Assembly (NCBI RefSeq): GCF_029892565.1
Contig: NZ_JARXVH010000001.1
Coordinates: 124,001 to 188,000, forward strand
Origin: Streptomyces pseudovenezuelae
Lineage (GTDB): Bacteria > Actinomycetota > Actinomycetes > Streptomycetales > Streptomycetaceae
Direction: 5' to 3'
Length of the DNA stretch: 64,000 nucleotides
Part shown: one piece after another, positions 17,358 to 25,060 of the stretch
Layout: every line of letters starts with the position of its first letter
How positions within the stretch are numbered: the first letter of the stretch is position 1
The notes under the pieces: generated by a model
Database searches by the model: none
Seen by the model: the letters and a program-made list of their open reading frames with translations, nothing else
Told to the model about the DNA's origin: nothing
Translations under genes and position numbers: made by a program

Positions 17358-18062
17358 GTGGCTCGGCGGCCCATGCCGCGACATGAAGCAGTCGAACGGC
17401 ACATCCGCAGTCGGATCGCGGGGCTGAACCCCGGAGACCAGATCGAGTCCGACGCGGAACTGTGCGATCTGTTCCAAGTCAGCCGGATGACCGTCAGGCA
17501 GGCGACCCAGCGCCTGGTCGGCGAAGGCGTGATCTACCGGATCTCCGGCGTCGGCACCTTCGTCGGGGAACCGCAGGTCCACCGCCAGATGGGCCAACTG
17601 CGCTCCTTCACCGAGGAGATGGCCCTGCGCGGCATGACCGTGTCATCGACTGTCCTGACAAGTGAACTGCGCGTGGGCAGTCAGGAGGAGATCACCGCGC
17701 TCAGGCTCGCGCCCCAGTCCAACGTCGTTCATGTACGACGGCTGCGGTTGGCCGACGACCAGCCGATGGCGATCGAGAACGTCGTCCTGCCACCGTCCTG
17801 CGCCTGGCTGTTGGGCGAGGATCTGGCCCGTGGCTCGCTCCATCAGGCGCTCACCGACAAGGGTTTCACCCCCACGCGCGCGACCGGAACGCAGATAGCG
17901 GCCATCGCCACCGAAGACGACGCCGCCCTCCTGGACCTGCCCATCGGTGCGCCCATTTTTGTCGAGCGCCGACTGATCACCACCGCTGACGGCACACCCG
18001 TCGAACTCACCGAATCCCGTTACGCGGGTTCCCGGTTCGTGTTCCACATCGAACTGGCCTAG
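17358..18062 (+). CDS. GntR/HutC-family transcriptional regulator
   Basis: A 234-residue regulator starting at GTG 17358 behind AAAGGAG. An N-terminal winged helix (about residues 1-68, with FQVSRMTVRQATQRLVGEG) is followed by a UTRA ligand-binding domain (about 85-230), which makes it HutC subfamily. Such repressors usually bind a sugar-phosphate inducer. The palindromic motif downstream of its own promoter, repeated before the SIS operon and the ROK operon, suggests that it controls the whole sugar locus. Confidence 0.85.
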   Translation: MARRPMPRHEAVERHIRSRIAGLNPGDQIESDAELCDLFQVSRMTVRQATQRLVGEGVIYRISGVGTFVGEPQVHRQMGQLRSFTEEMALRGMTVSSTVLTSELRVGSQEEITALRLAPQSNVVHVRRLRLADDQPMAIENVVLPPSCAWLLGEDLARGSLHQALTDKGFTPTRATGTQIAAIATEDDAALLDLPIGAPIFVERRLITTADGTPVELTESRYAGSRFVFHIELA

Positions 18063-18146
18063 CCGCTTCGGCTCGGACCACCGGTCGCGTGCCGGATCCC
18101 CTCGCAGGGGCACCGAAGAGGGCGGTACCCGAAAGGAGAAACAGCC

Positions 18147-19097
18147 TTGCCTGTCGTCGAGACCGTCCTGGGGCCTGTCGCCGTTCACGAACTCGGCGAG
18201 GTGGATGCTCACGAGCACGTCTTCCTGCGCACCCCGGTCAACCCGGGTGACGAGTTTCTCGACACGGACAAGGCGGCGGCCGAGCTTCTGCGTGTCGCGG
18301 CAAGCGGCATTCGTACCGTCGTCGACCTGACACCGGTCGGCCTGGGACGCCACCCAGGCCAACTCGCCGAGGCCTCCCGCACGAGCGGGATCCACGTGGT
18401 CGCCGCGACCGGCTTCCACCGCAGCGCGCACTATCCGGCCGCCCACTGGGCCCGCCACGCCGACGACGAGACGCTTCTCGACGTACTCCTGGACGACCTG
18501 CGGGTTGGCATGGACAGTCACGACTGGGCCTTTCCGCGCCCCATACCAAGCCCCCACAAGGCCGGCATCATCAAACTCGGAGCCTCGTACCACCGGATCG
18601 ACCGCCACGAGGAGCGCTGGTTCGCCGCGGGAGCGGCGGCGGCTCGGAGCACGGGAGTGCCCGTGGCGGTGCACACCGAGATCGGGACCGCCGCGCACGC
18701 CGCCCTGGACCTCCTGGACAAGCACGGCGTCCCGGCCGGACGGGTCCTGCTGGCCCACACCGACCGCAACCCCGATCCGGAACTCCACCTCGACCTGATC
18801 GCCCGGGGCGCGTACCTCGTCTACGACACGATCGGGCGGATCAAGTACCGGCCGGACTCGGTTGTCCTCGGCCTCATCGAGCGCATGGCCGAGGCCGGCA
18901 AACTGGGCCAGATCTGTTTGGGGACCGACGTCGGACGCAAGTCCTCCCTCAGCGCCTACGGTGGCGGGCCGGGCATGGACGTGCTCGGCAGGGACTTCGT
19001 CCCGCGGCTGCGTCGGCGTCTGGGCCACGAGGCGGTCGAGACCGTGCTGCGGTATGCCCCCCAGGCGCTGCTGGCCAAAGAGTCCTCCGCCACGTGA
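18147..19097 (+). CDS. Phosphotriesterase-family metal hydrolase (lactonase-like)
   Basis: A 316-residue amidohydrolase of the PTE/Php family, TTG start 18147 behind AAAGGAG. Metal ligands are visible: HEH in VDAHEHVF, the bridging Lys in GIIKLGAS, the His in AVHTEIG, the His in LLAHTDRN, and the Asp in LGTDVGRK. Many PTE relatives are sugar-lactone or phosphosugar-lactone hydrolases. Since oxidoreductases that could make a lactone are encoded next door, lactone hydrolysis is a reasonable hypothesis. It lies 84 bp after the GntR gene and is probably co-transcribed with it. Confidence 0.82.
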   Translation: MPVVETVLGPVAVHELGEVDAHEHVFLRTPVNPGDEFLDTDKAAAELLRVAASGIRTVVDLTPVGLGRHPGQLAEASRTSGIHVVAATGFHRSAHYPAAHWARHADDETLLDVLLDDLRVGMDSHDWAFPRPIPSPHKAGIIKLGASYHRIDRHEERWFAAGAAAARSTGVPVAVHTEIGTAAHAALDLLDKHGVPAGRVLLAHTDRNPDPELHLDLIARGAYLVYDTIGRIKYRPDSVVLGLIERMAEAGKLGQICLGTDVGRKSSLSAYGGGPGMDVLGRDFVPRLRRRLGHEAVETVLRYAPQALLAKESSAT

Positions 19098-19269
19098 GTG
19101 GTTTGAAGTGACGTACGCAGTCGCAGAGGAGCTTTCGGCGCAGGAACCGCGACCAGGCCTCCGACGGACCTGCGGTCATCTTCTCCAAACCCAGCAACGG
19201 CCTCTTCGTCGGCTTTCGAGTAAAACTGCCGATGAGCGGCATGCTCAGCCTCGAAGCCGGAATCCGACC

Positions 19270-19312
19270 CATGCGAAAGGGCCCCCGCAGGCTCTCGCCT
19301 GTGAAGACCCTT
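19270..19312 (-). terminator. tRNA-downstream terminator remnant (copy 2)
   Basis: Nested hairpin (inner stem CAGGC-GAGA-GCCTG, outer AAGGG/CCCTT) on the minus strand, ending CCCTTTC. It is near-identical to the copy at 6959-7000 and sits just beyond the second tRNA-Pro remnant. Confidence 0.55.
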
Positions 19313-19318
19313 CACACC

Positions 19319-19362
19319 GTCGGGACGACAGGATTTGAACCTGCGACCCCTTGACCCCCAGT
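19319..19362 (-). repeat. tRNA-Pro 3'-half remnant, att-like copy 2
   Basis: These 44 bp are identical to 41625-41668, the 3' half of the intact tRNA-Pro gene; the next base differs. Both flanks are also similar to copy 1 at 7.0 kb. The site separates the sugar segment from the redox/sigma segment and marks a junction between two accreted elements, or one end of a duplicated boundary. Confidence 0.88.
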
Positions 19363-19434
19363 TCGAGGTCAGTGTTCAGCGTACTCGGCCGAGTAAAGGA
19401 GTCTGTGAACTCTGGCCTCCGCTGGGCAGCCTCG

Positions 19435-19645
19435 TCACCGTACGAGGCGCCTTCCGCTGATGACCGTGATTCCGGTGAGCTCGGCGAGCTCGGTGTTCAG
19501 CTCAGTGCGCCTCTTGATATCGAGCTTCGTGAAGAGGGTGCGCAGGTGGTTCTCGGCGGTGTGCGCGGTGTTGAACCACCGTGCGCCGATGCCTGGTTGG
19601 TCAGTGCTTCGAGTGCGAGGCGCGTGACGTTGAGCTCCTGCCGGG
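19435..19645 (-). pseudogene. LuxR-type regulator C-terminal remnant, frameshifted
   Basis: Two minus-strand frames together give the end of a LuxR helix-turn-helix: RQELNVTRLALEALTNQ in one frame, then GARWFNTAHTAENHLRTLFTKLDIKRR in the next. The frameshift is near 19585. The rest of the regulator is absent. It lies directly beyond the att-like site, consistent with debris left by recombination. Confidence 0.6.
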
Positions 19646-19716
19646 GAATTCGCCTTCACTGGAGCCGCTGGCAACGAGCGGGTGGGATGAGACGCGCGTC
19701 ATACCCGGCAGCCTCC

Positions 19717-19743
19717 TGTCACACATCACCGAGGCAACCGGTC
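19717..19743 (+). promoter_or_regulatory. ECF41-type promoter of the AhpD-like gene
   Basis: TGTCACA (19717-19723), exactly 16 bases, then GGTC (19740-19743), about 38 bases before the GTG start of the gene downstream. It is one of nine copies of this arrangement in 19.7-37.1 kb. Confidence 0.7.
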
Positions 19744-19781
19744 AACGGTGTGTATCCCGCAATCACGGCAAGGAGATCACC

Positions 19782-20255
19782 GTGGAATCGCGTCTCAACT
19801 ACTTCAGCCACCCCCTCGCGGGAAAGGTGCTGAGGCACATCAACTCGGCCGGCAAAGCGGTTTCGGACTCATCGCTGCCGGCCACGATCCAGGAGCTCGT
19901 GAAGATTCGAGCGAGCCAGATCAACAGCTGCGGCTTCTGCACCGACATGCACACCAAGGACGCGGCGGCCGCCGGGGAGACGCCGCAACGCCTCCATCTG
20001 GTCGCGGCGTGGCGGGAGGCCAAGGTGTTCACCGACGCCGAGCGCGCCGCGTTGGAGCTGGCGGAGCAGGGCACCCGCATCGCCGACGCAGCCGGTAGTG
20101 TCACCGACGAGGCCTGGACGAACGCCGCCAAGTACTTCGACGAGGACCAGCTCGTCGCGCTGATTTCCCTCATCGCCGTCATCAACGCCTACAACCGCAT
20201 CAATGTCATCAACCAGCAGCCTGCCGGGGACTACCAGCCCGGCCAGTTCGGCTAG
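19782..20255 (+). CDS. Carboxymuconolactone-decarboxylase/AhpD-like protein
   Basis: A 157-residue alpha-helical CMD-family protein with the AhpD-type redox motif CGFCTDMH (CxxCxxxH) preceded by a conserved Glu (QELVKIRASQINS). Such proteins act as alkylhydroperoxidases or thiol reductants. GTG 19782 follows AAGGAG. CMD proteins are classic genomic partners of ECF41 sigma factors (the carboxymuconolactone decarboxylase/oxidoreductase/epimerase set). This gene has the ECF41-type promoter right upstream and a strong terminator behind it. Confidence 0.87.
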   Translation: MESRLNYFSHPLAGKVLRHINSAGKAVSDSSLPATIQELVKIRASQINSCGFCTDMHTKDAAAAGETPQRLHLVAAWREAKVFTDAERAALELAEQGTRIADAAGSVTDEAWTNAAKYFDEDQLVALISLIAVINAYNRINVINQQPAGDYQPGQFG

Positions 20256-20283
20256 TCGGCGCCTCCCGGGCCAACCCCGTACG

Positions 20284-20325
20284 GTCCGTCTCCGCGCCGC
20301 CCCGACCCGTGGCGCGGAGACGGAC
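20284..20325 (+). terminator. Terminator of the AhpD-like gene
   Basis: A perfect 15-bp inverted repeat (GTCCGTCTCCGCGCC and its complement, 20284-20298 and 20311-20325) with a 12-base loop lies 29 bp after the stop. There is no T-run, as is common in Streptomyces terminators. Confidence 0.6.
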
Positions 20326-20685
20326 CATCGGAATGTGACGGCCGACTTCAGTAACACGGGTCACATCCTGTCTGGAACGCCCCGGACCACGTGGCGGTGG
20401 GGCGCGCCGTCCTCGACGTGGCGGCCGGCGCGGGCACCCGCTGGATCTTCCGGGAACTGGCCGAGCAGGAGCTGCGGCCCTGGAACGGCGTGCGGTGGTA
20501 GCCGTCGCCAACTCTCCGAACCCCACCCACGCCGTCGTACTGCGATCAATATCGGCGAAGCCGACAAGGACGCCATTCGCCAGGCCTCGTGACTTCCTGC
20601 AGGTGTTGCAGGGCGCTCCTACTTCGTCGAGTAACCGAAGGTCGCGTTCCTGTTGCGGACTCCGTGACCAGGAACCGACGGCAGG
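20326..20685. other. Intergenic region with a possible gene scrap
   Basis: On the plus strand, about 20380-20502 reads as a protein-like tail (GRAVLDVAAGAGTRWIFREL, ending RPWNGVRW and a stop) with no start and no family I can name. The rest, to the ferritin-gene terminator, holds nothing recognisable. Confidence 0.3.
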
Positions 20686-20721
20686 GGCAGGCTGATCGGT
20701 GTCAGTCTGACCCTGCCGTCG
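20686..20721 (-). terminator. Terminator of the ferritin-like gene
   Basis: An 11-bp perfect inverted repeat (CGACGGCAGGG at 20686-20696 and CCCTGCCGTCG at 20711-20721) begins six bases beyond the minus-strand stop at 20727. Confidence 0.6.
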
Positions 20722-20726
20722 CGCCT

Positions 20727-21797
20727 CTACACGTCGGACTCGGGTTCGACGTACTCAAAGGTCGGTCCGGCTGTTGTGCCGTCTCCGTCGGGCATCTCCA
20801 TCAGGCCCTGCGCCTGTGCCTTGAGCGCATACATCATGCCGGTAGCGGCTCCGAGCTTCTTCGGACTGCCGTTGAACGACTGCTCCAGTAGATGGAGCAG
20901 TCCGCAGTACGCCCGGTTGAAGTCCTCCTGGGCCGTACGGATCGGACTGCCCGCCGGGTGATCCGCCATCCGCTGATTGGGGCGCATCGGACGGACACCG
21001 GCGAGGTCGACTGCGACCGCTTCACCCGTCGGGCCGGACTGCGGCGTGTCACCCCGCCGGTATCGCCGGCCCAGCTTGAGTTCCTGGAATCGGTAGTAGT
21101 GGGAAACCTCATCGCGGTCGGGGTGGAAGATGTCCTGGTCACCGTCCCAGACTTGGCCGCGTGCCGTGCCTTCGCCCTGCTCGACGATTTCCTCCAGTGC
21201 CGCCAGGGCAGAAGCGAGATCGGTGATCGCGTTCAGTTGTCCGCCCGTGTGGGAGAAAGGCCCGGCGGTGATCTGACGAGCCGGGTCACCGCAGAAGACC
21301 TCCCGTTCGCCGAGTTCAGCGCACAGGTGCCGCAGCCCTTCTTCTATCGCGTCGTAGAACTGCCCGATCGTCTCGTAGTTGTCGCCCTCGGCCGGGGCAC
21401 CGGGCTGCGCCGGCTGTTCGAGACGGAGGAACATCTCCAATGCCTCCGAGCCGAACGGAACAAGTGACAACTCCAGCGAGCGGTCGCCATGCGGCAGGGG
21501 TCGGGGATGGGGCGGCAGCACCTGCGGTGTGTCCAGGCGAGGTTGCCCGCCGACCGCGTTGAGGAGGTTCGCCGCGAGCGCCAGGTGGATCATCTCCTCG
21601 ATGAAGACGCCGGCCACCACCTGAACGGCGTCCGGGTTCCGCGACGGGTCGAGCGAGTAGAGGGCGCAGAGATAGGGCGGCAGAGTGGCGTGTTCCAGTT
21701 CGATCGCCCACTGAAAGTGCTCGCGAAGGCTTTCAACTGTCGCGATCCGTGGGGTCGAAGGCGCCTCGGCGATGTCGAGCTGTTCTGGGTTATTCAT
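20727..21797 (-). CDS. Ferritin-like (VioB/iminophenyl-pyruvate dimer synthase type) protein
   Basis: This 356-residue protein starts at ATG 21797. It has ferritin-like metal motifs: ELEHATLPPYL near residue 35 and EEMIHLALAANLLNAVGG near residue 70. These match the PF12902-type domain found in VioB-like proteins and in stand-alone ferritin-like proteins of actinobacteria. It probably binds a di-iron centre; the reaction is not known. No violacein-type genes are nearby. The matching ECF41-type promoter is 260 bp upstream (22057-22083), an unusually long leader. A terminator follows. Confidence 0.75.
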   Translation of the reverse strand: MNNPEQLDIAEAPSTPRIATVESLREHFQWAIELEHATLPPYLCALYSLDPSRNPDAVQVVAGVFIEEMIHLALAANLLNAVGGQPRLDTPQVLPPHPRPLPHGDRSLELSLVPFGSEALEMFLRLEQPAQPGAPAEGDNYETIGQFYDAIEEGLRHLCAELGEREVFCGDPARQITAGPFSHTGGQLNAITDLASALAALEEIVEQGEGTARGQVWDGDQDIFHPDRDEVSHYYRFQELKLGRRYRRGDTPQSGPTGEAVAVDLAGVRPMRPNQRMADHPAGSPIRTAQEDFNRAYCGLLHLLEQSFNGSPKKLGAATGMMYALKAQAQGLMEMPDGDGTTAGPTFEYVEPESDV

Positions 21798-22056
21798 AGA
21801 CGTTCTCACTTCGGTTGTCGAAGAGGGTGGGCGCGAGCGAGAAGTGCGGAGACCGGCCTCTTGGCGTTCGATGCGCTGAGCGGCTGACCGCATGGTCCGG
21901 TGGTGTCCAGACCCGTTCGCGGCGAATCAACAGCTGAGGCACGCCCCGACAGGCGGTCAATGCCGTGGGACTCCAGTGAGCGTTGTCTCGCGGTGATGAC
22001 GGCAATGACACCGCTTCGTCCGCCGGGACACACGGTGATGTCCGGTCACCGACCAA

Positions 22057-22083
22057 GACCGTGCAGCCATGCGATCCGTGACA
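22057..22083 (-). promoter_or_regulatory. ECF41-type promoter upstream of the ferritin-like gene
   Basis: On the minus strand TGTCACG (22077-22083), 16 bases, GGTC (22057-22060). It points toward the ferritin-like gene, whose start is about 260 bases downstream. No other gene lies between. Confidence 0.6.
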
Positions 22084-22281
22084 GTTCCGGGCGCCCGAGG
22101 CCACCCCATGTCGATGTTCCCGGCTGATTCGGCCGCATCATGCGCGGTCCGGATGGTGAGGGCGGTCAGTGGCGCGCAATGCAGTGCACAACATCGGTGG
22201 CACTCATGCCTTGGCACGCCCTCCCACGGAGCGGATGGGCACCGTTCACAACCGGCCTGTGAGGGGGCAGGCAGCAGGAAG

Positions 22282-22725
22282 TCAGTCGGTGGGCCGCGGG
22301 GCGCGCAGGTGGGCCCGCTGGGCCAGTTCCTGCTCATCGACCAGTTCGAGCATGGGCTTGCCCGGCGCGCACATCATGGTCACGACGAACCGGGTCCGCG
22401 CATCAGTCAGCGCGTTGCCGTCCTGGTAATGGATCACGTCGCCACCTGGCTCCCAGAACGTCCCGCCGGACTCGACCACGCGCTCGGGCTCGCCCTCGAG
22501 CTCGAAACGGACCGCACCCTCGATGACGTACCCGAACGCCGGCCCCGAGTGGCGGTGCGGCGGAGTTCCCGGGTCTCCGGGCTCCCACTCGACATGAATG
22601 GTCATCGCCGAGGCACCCTCGGGGATGGAGATCGGTGCGGCGTCCTGCAACATCTTCGCCGCCGTCTTCCACCCCTCCGACCGTGGCTCCACGCCGGTCC
22701 CGCGCACTGAGTCCTTGTTCGACAC
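22282..22725 (-). CDS. Cupin-domain protein
   Basis: A 147-residue single cupin. GTG 22725 is preceded by GGAGGTG. Metal-binding motif 1 (HRHSGPAFGYVIEGAVRFELEG) and motif 2 (PGGDVIHYQDGN) are visible. Small cupins of this kind bind a metal and serve as oxygenases, isomerases or sensors; none can be singled out. An ECF41-type promoter points at it from 100 bp upstream. Confidence 0.82.
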   Translation of the reverse strand: MSNKDSVRGTGVEPRSEGWKTAAKMLQDAAPISIPEGASAMTIHVEWEPGDPGTPPHRHSGPAFGYVIEGAVRFELEGEPERVVESGGTFWEPGGDVIHYQDGNALTDARTRFVVTMMCAPGKPMLELVDEQELAQRAHLRAPRPTD

Positions 22726-22824
22726 CGTGTTCCACCTCCATGAGTCCACAGCGTCATGGGATCGGCACACCGTTGGCCACACGCGTGGTGGCGCGTCCAG
22801 GTCCCATGACCGTTTCCCAGTGAT

Positions 22825-22851
22825 GACCGAGTGCACGGTGGATCTGTGACA
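22825..22851 (-). promoter_or_regulatory. ECF41-type promoter of the cupin gene
   Basis: Minus strand: TGTCACA (22845-22851), 16 bases, GGTC (22825-22828), 100 bases before the GTG of the cupin gene. Confidence 0.68.
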
Positions 22852-22912
22852 CGAACGGACCGCATCCACACCTTCGCGAAGCCCGCTCAACGTGCGGGGC
22901 GTCGTTGGGCGG

Positions 22913-22939
22913 TGTCACAACATCGGCGCGCCCACTGTC
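22913..22939 (+). promoter_or_regulatory. Variant ECF41-type promoter, plus strand
   Basis: TGTCACA (22913-22919), 16 bases, then TGTC (22936-22939), one base off the GGTC of the other copies. It lies back-to-back with the cupin promoter and would transcribe toward the unknown frame at 23050 and the sigma gene at 23465. Confidence 0.4.
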
Positions 22940-23049
22940 CTGGGTGAAGGGGCGATGGACGGCAACGGACGGGAAGAGACCCGCCCAGCGGCTCGCGCCG
23001 CGGTGACCTCCTCCCCTCCTCCCATCTCCAGGAAGGCCGCCATGCGCTG

Positions 23050-23464
23050 ATGAGCCTCATGGAGTCACAGGTTCCCGTGCGCGCCGTCGAGCCCGCACGT
23101 GCCATGCGTACTCCGCTGATGACGCGCCTCGCGTCCCTGAGCGCCGACCTGAGGTCGCGGGTCACCGTGCACCCTCATCTGCTCGACGAGGCGGGGCTGC
23201 ACCGGGTATCCGACGTGGCCATATGCCACAACACCGTTGCCTGTCTCGACCCCAGGTCGCGTCATGCGCCCTGGCCGGCCTCCCGTGCGAAGGTGATCGG
23301 CGAACTGGAGGAGTACGGCTTTCCCCCGCTGCCGGAACGGGCCGATGCCACCGTCCTGGCAGCACGATTCACCGGCGATGACACGGGCCGACTGCTAGCG
23401 TCGGCCATCGCTGCACCGCGGGCAAGCGCTTGCAGCATGGGGGACGTTCAGCTGGAGGACACGT
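23050..23464 (+). other. Codon-biased frame of unknown identity before the sigma gene
   Basis: From ATG 23050 a frame with typical GC-rich third positions reads about 138 residues (including GELEEYGFPPLPERADATV) before running over the sigma gene in another register. Upstream, AGGAAGG precedes a two-codon minigene (ATG CGC TGA) whose stop overlaps the ATG. I recognise no family, and the overlap with a certain gene suggests a remnant whose end was lost. Confidence 0.25.
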
Positions 23465-24361
23465 ATGGGCGCCGGGGACGACACAAACTCCCTCGACGAG
23501 GCAGCGAGGGTTTTCCTGGCGGCGCGTCCCCGGCTTTTCGGCATCGCGTATCGCGTGCTCGGCAGCGCTGTGGAGGCCGAGGACATCCTCCAGGAGGCGT
23601 GGCTGCGGTGGCAGAACACCGACCGCGCCGCCGTTCGCGAGCCGGCGGCGTTCCTGGCCACGGCCACCGCCCGTCTGGCGATCAACGTCGCCCAGTCCGC
23701 CAGGGTGCGGCGTGAGTCGTACGTCGGGCCCTGGCTGCCGGAGCCGGTCGACACCAGGGCGGATCCGCAGTTGGGCGCGGAGCGGGCCGAGGCAATCGAC
23801 CTGGCGGTTCTCTTCCTTCTCGAGAAGCTGAACCCCGTGGAACGGGCTGCCTACATTCTGCGGGAAGCCTTCGACTACCCGTACCAGCAGATCGCGGAGA
23901 TGCTGGAGACGAGCGAGGCCAATACGCGCCAGCTGGTGAGCCGTGCCCGCAAGCGCCTGTCGGCGGAACGCCGGGAGCCCGTCAGCCCTGCTGCGCACCG
24001 GCGGCTGATGGAGGTGTTCCTCGCCGCGGCACAGACCGGCGACCTGTCCGTGCTCGAGGACGTTCTCACGGCGGGCGTAGTCAGCTACTCCGACGGCAAC
24101 GGGATACGCGGGGCAAGCAGGATTCCGGTCGTCGGACGTCTGCGTGTCTCCCGGTACCTTGCCGCCTTCGCTCCCCGTTTCTGGCCTCAGTCGGACGTTC
24201 GCTGGGTGGACGCCAACGGCCGGCCGGCCGTCCTCGTCTCGGCCGACGGAAACGCTGTGGCCCTGTTGTCCGTCGAGGTCTCGGCACGAGGCGTCGAACG
24301 CATCATGTGGGTAATGAATCCGGCGAAACTGAAGCCTTACGTGGCCTCGCTGGCCGACTGA
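23465..24361 (+). CDS. ECF41-type sigma factor (SigJ-like) with SnoaL-like C-domain, copy 1
   Basis: A 298-residue ECF sigma factor. Region 2 (FGIAYRVLGSAVEAEDILQE) lies at about 18-85 and region 4 (ERAAYILREAFDYPYQQIAEML) at about 118-170. A NTF2/SnoaL-like domain (about 180-298) follows. The diagnostic linker WLPEPVDT is present. The C-terminal motif reads SDGNG where classic ECF41 proteins have DGGGK. In ECF41 the fused C-domain tunes activity in place of an anti-sigma factor. It sits in the middle of genes that carry the matching promoter, so it is a prime candidate for their regulator. Confidence 0.9.
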   Translation: MGAGDDTNSLDEAARVFLAARPRLFGIAYRVLGSAVEAEDILQEAWLRWQNTDRAAVREPAAFLATATARLAINVAQSARVRRESYVGPWLPEPVDTRADPQLGAERAEAIDLAVLFLLEKLNPVERAAYILREAFDYPYQQIAEMLETSEANTRQLVSRARKRLSAERREPVSPAAHRRLMEVFLAAAQTGDLSVLEDVLTAGVVSYSDGNGIRGASRIPVVGRLRVSRYLAAFAPRFWPQSDVRWVDANGRPAVLVSADGNAVALLSVEVSARGVERIMWVMNPAKLKPYVASLAD

Positions 24362-24381
24362 GGGAGCGAGCTCGCCCTCGG

Positions 24382-24408
24382 CGTCACAAGAAGGGGTGCT
24401 CGTCGGTC
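24382..24408 (+). promoter_or_regulatory. ECF41-type promoter of the OsmC/flavoprotein operon
   Basis: CGTCACA (24382-24388), 16 bases, GGTC (24405-24408), about 104 bases before the Ohr/OsmC start and just after the sigma gene stop. Confidence 0.6.
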
Positions 24409-24511
24409 AACCGGTCGTCCCGGATCCGATACCCCCACTTCGCAAAGGCGCGCACAACATGGCATTCAGCACAGTCGGTTCAGCGGGCTGCGGCACCAAC
24501 GGAGTCTCCCG

Positions 24512-25036
24512 GTGACCGAGCCGATCCGACCGCCCGGTCTGTCCGCCGAGAAGGACTTCGAGGGAGAGGCCTTCACCCCCCTCTACACCACGACGGTGAC
24601 GGTGACCGGCGGAGCAGTGGCACACGGGCGGGCTTCGGGCAGAGCTCGCTCGGACGACGGAGGTCTCGATCTCGACCTGCGCATGCCTGCCGAACTGGGA
24701 GGAGACGGTCGGGGAACCAACCCCGAGCAGTTGTTCGCCGCCGCCTTCGCCGCCTGCTTCCACGGAGCGCTGAGTCTCGTGGCACGGCAGGCGGTGCTCG
24801 ACCCCACCGGGATATCCGTCGGGGCAACCGTGGTGTTCGGCCGGAATCCGGAAGACGGCGGCTACTTGTTGCACGTCGACCTGGTGGTCAGGTGGCCGGG
24901 CGTCGCCCCTGCGATCGCCGCGCCGCTCCTGGAGCAGGCCGCCTCGCTCTGCCCTTACGCGAGGATGGCCCGGCGCGGAACGCCGACGACCACCACGCTG
25001 TCACAGATCGCGGGACCGCCCGGTCGTACTGAGTGA
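24512..25036 (+). CDS. Ohr/OsmC-family organic hydroperoxide reductase
   Basis: A 174-residue OsmC-fold peroxidase with both reactive cysteines: FAACFHGAL (peroxidatic) and CPYARM (resolving), the Ohr pattern. It reduces organic hydroperoxides with lipoylated or thiol donors in the cytoplasm. The start is GTG 24512. The flavoprotein gene begins 24 bp after its stop and is probably co-transcribed. The ECF41-type promoter is upstream. Confidence 0.87.
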   Translation: MTEPIRPPGLSAEKDFEGEAFTPLYTTTVTVTGGAVAHGRASGRARSDDGGLDLDLRMPAELGGDGRGTNPEQLFAAAFAACFHGALSLVARQAVLDPTGISVGATVVFGRNPEDGGYLLHVDLVVRWPGVAPAIAAPLLEQAASLCPYARMARRGTPTTTTLSQIAGPPGRTE

Positions 25037-25060
25037 CGACCCAGGCGATCGGAGTGGACC

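Noticed and set aside
20727..21797. A violacein-type biosynthetic cluster around the VioB-like ferritin protein
   Set aside because: No tryptophan oxidase or other vio-like genes are nearby; the gene fits better as a stand-alone redox protein in the sigma regulon.
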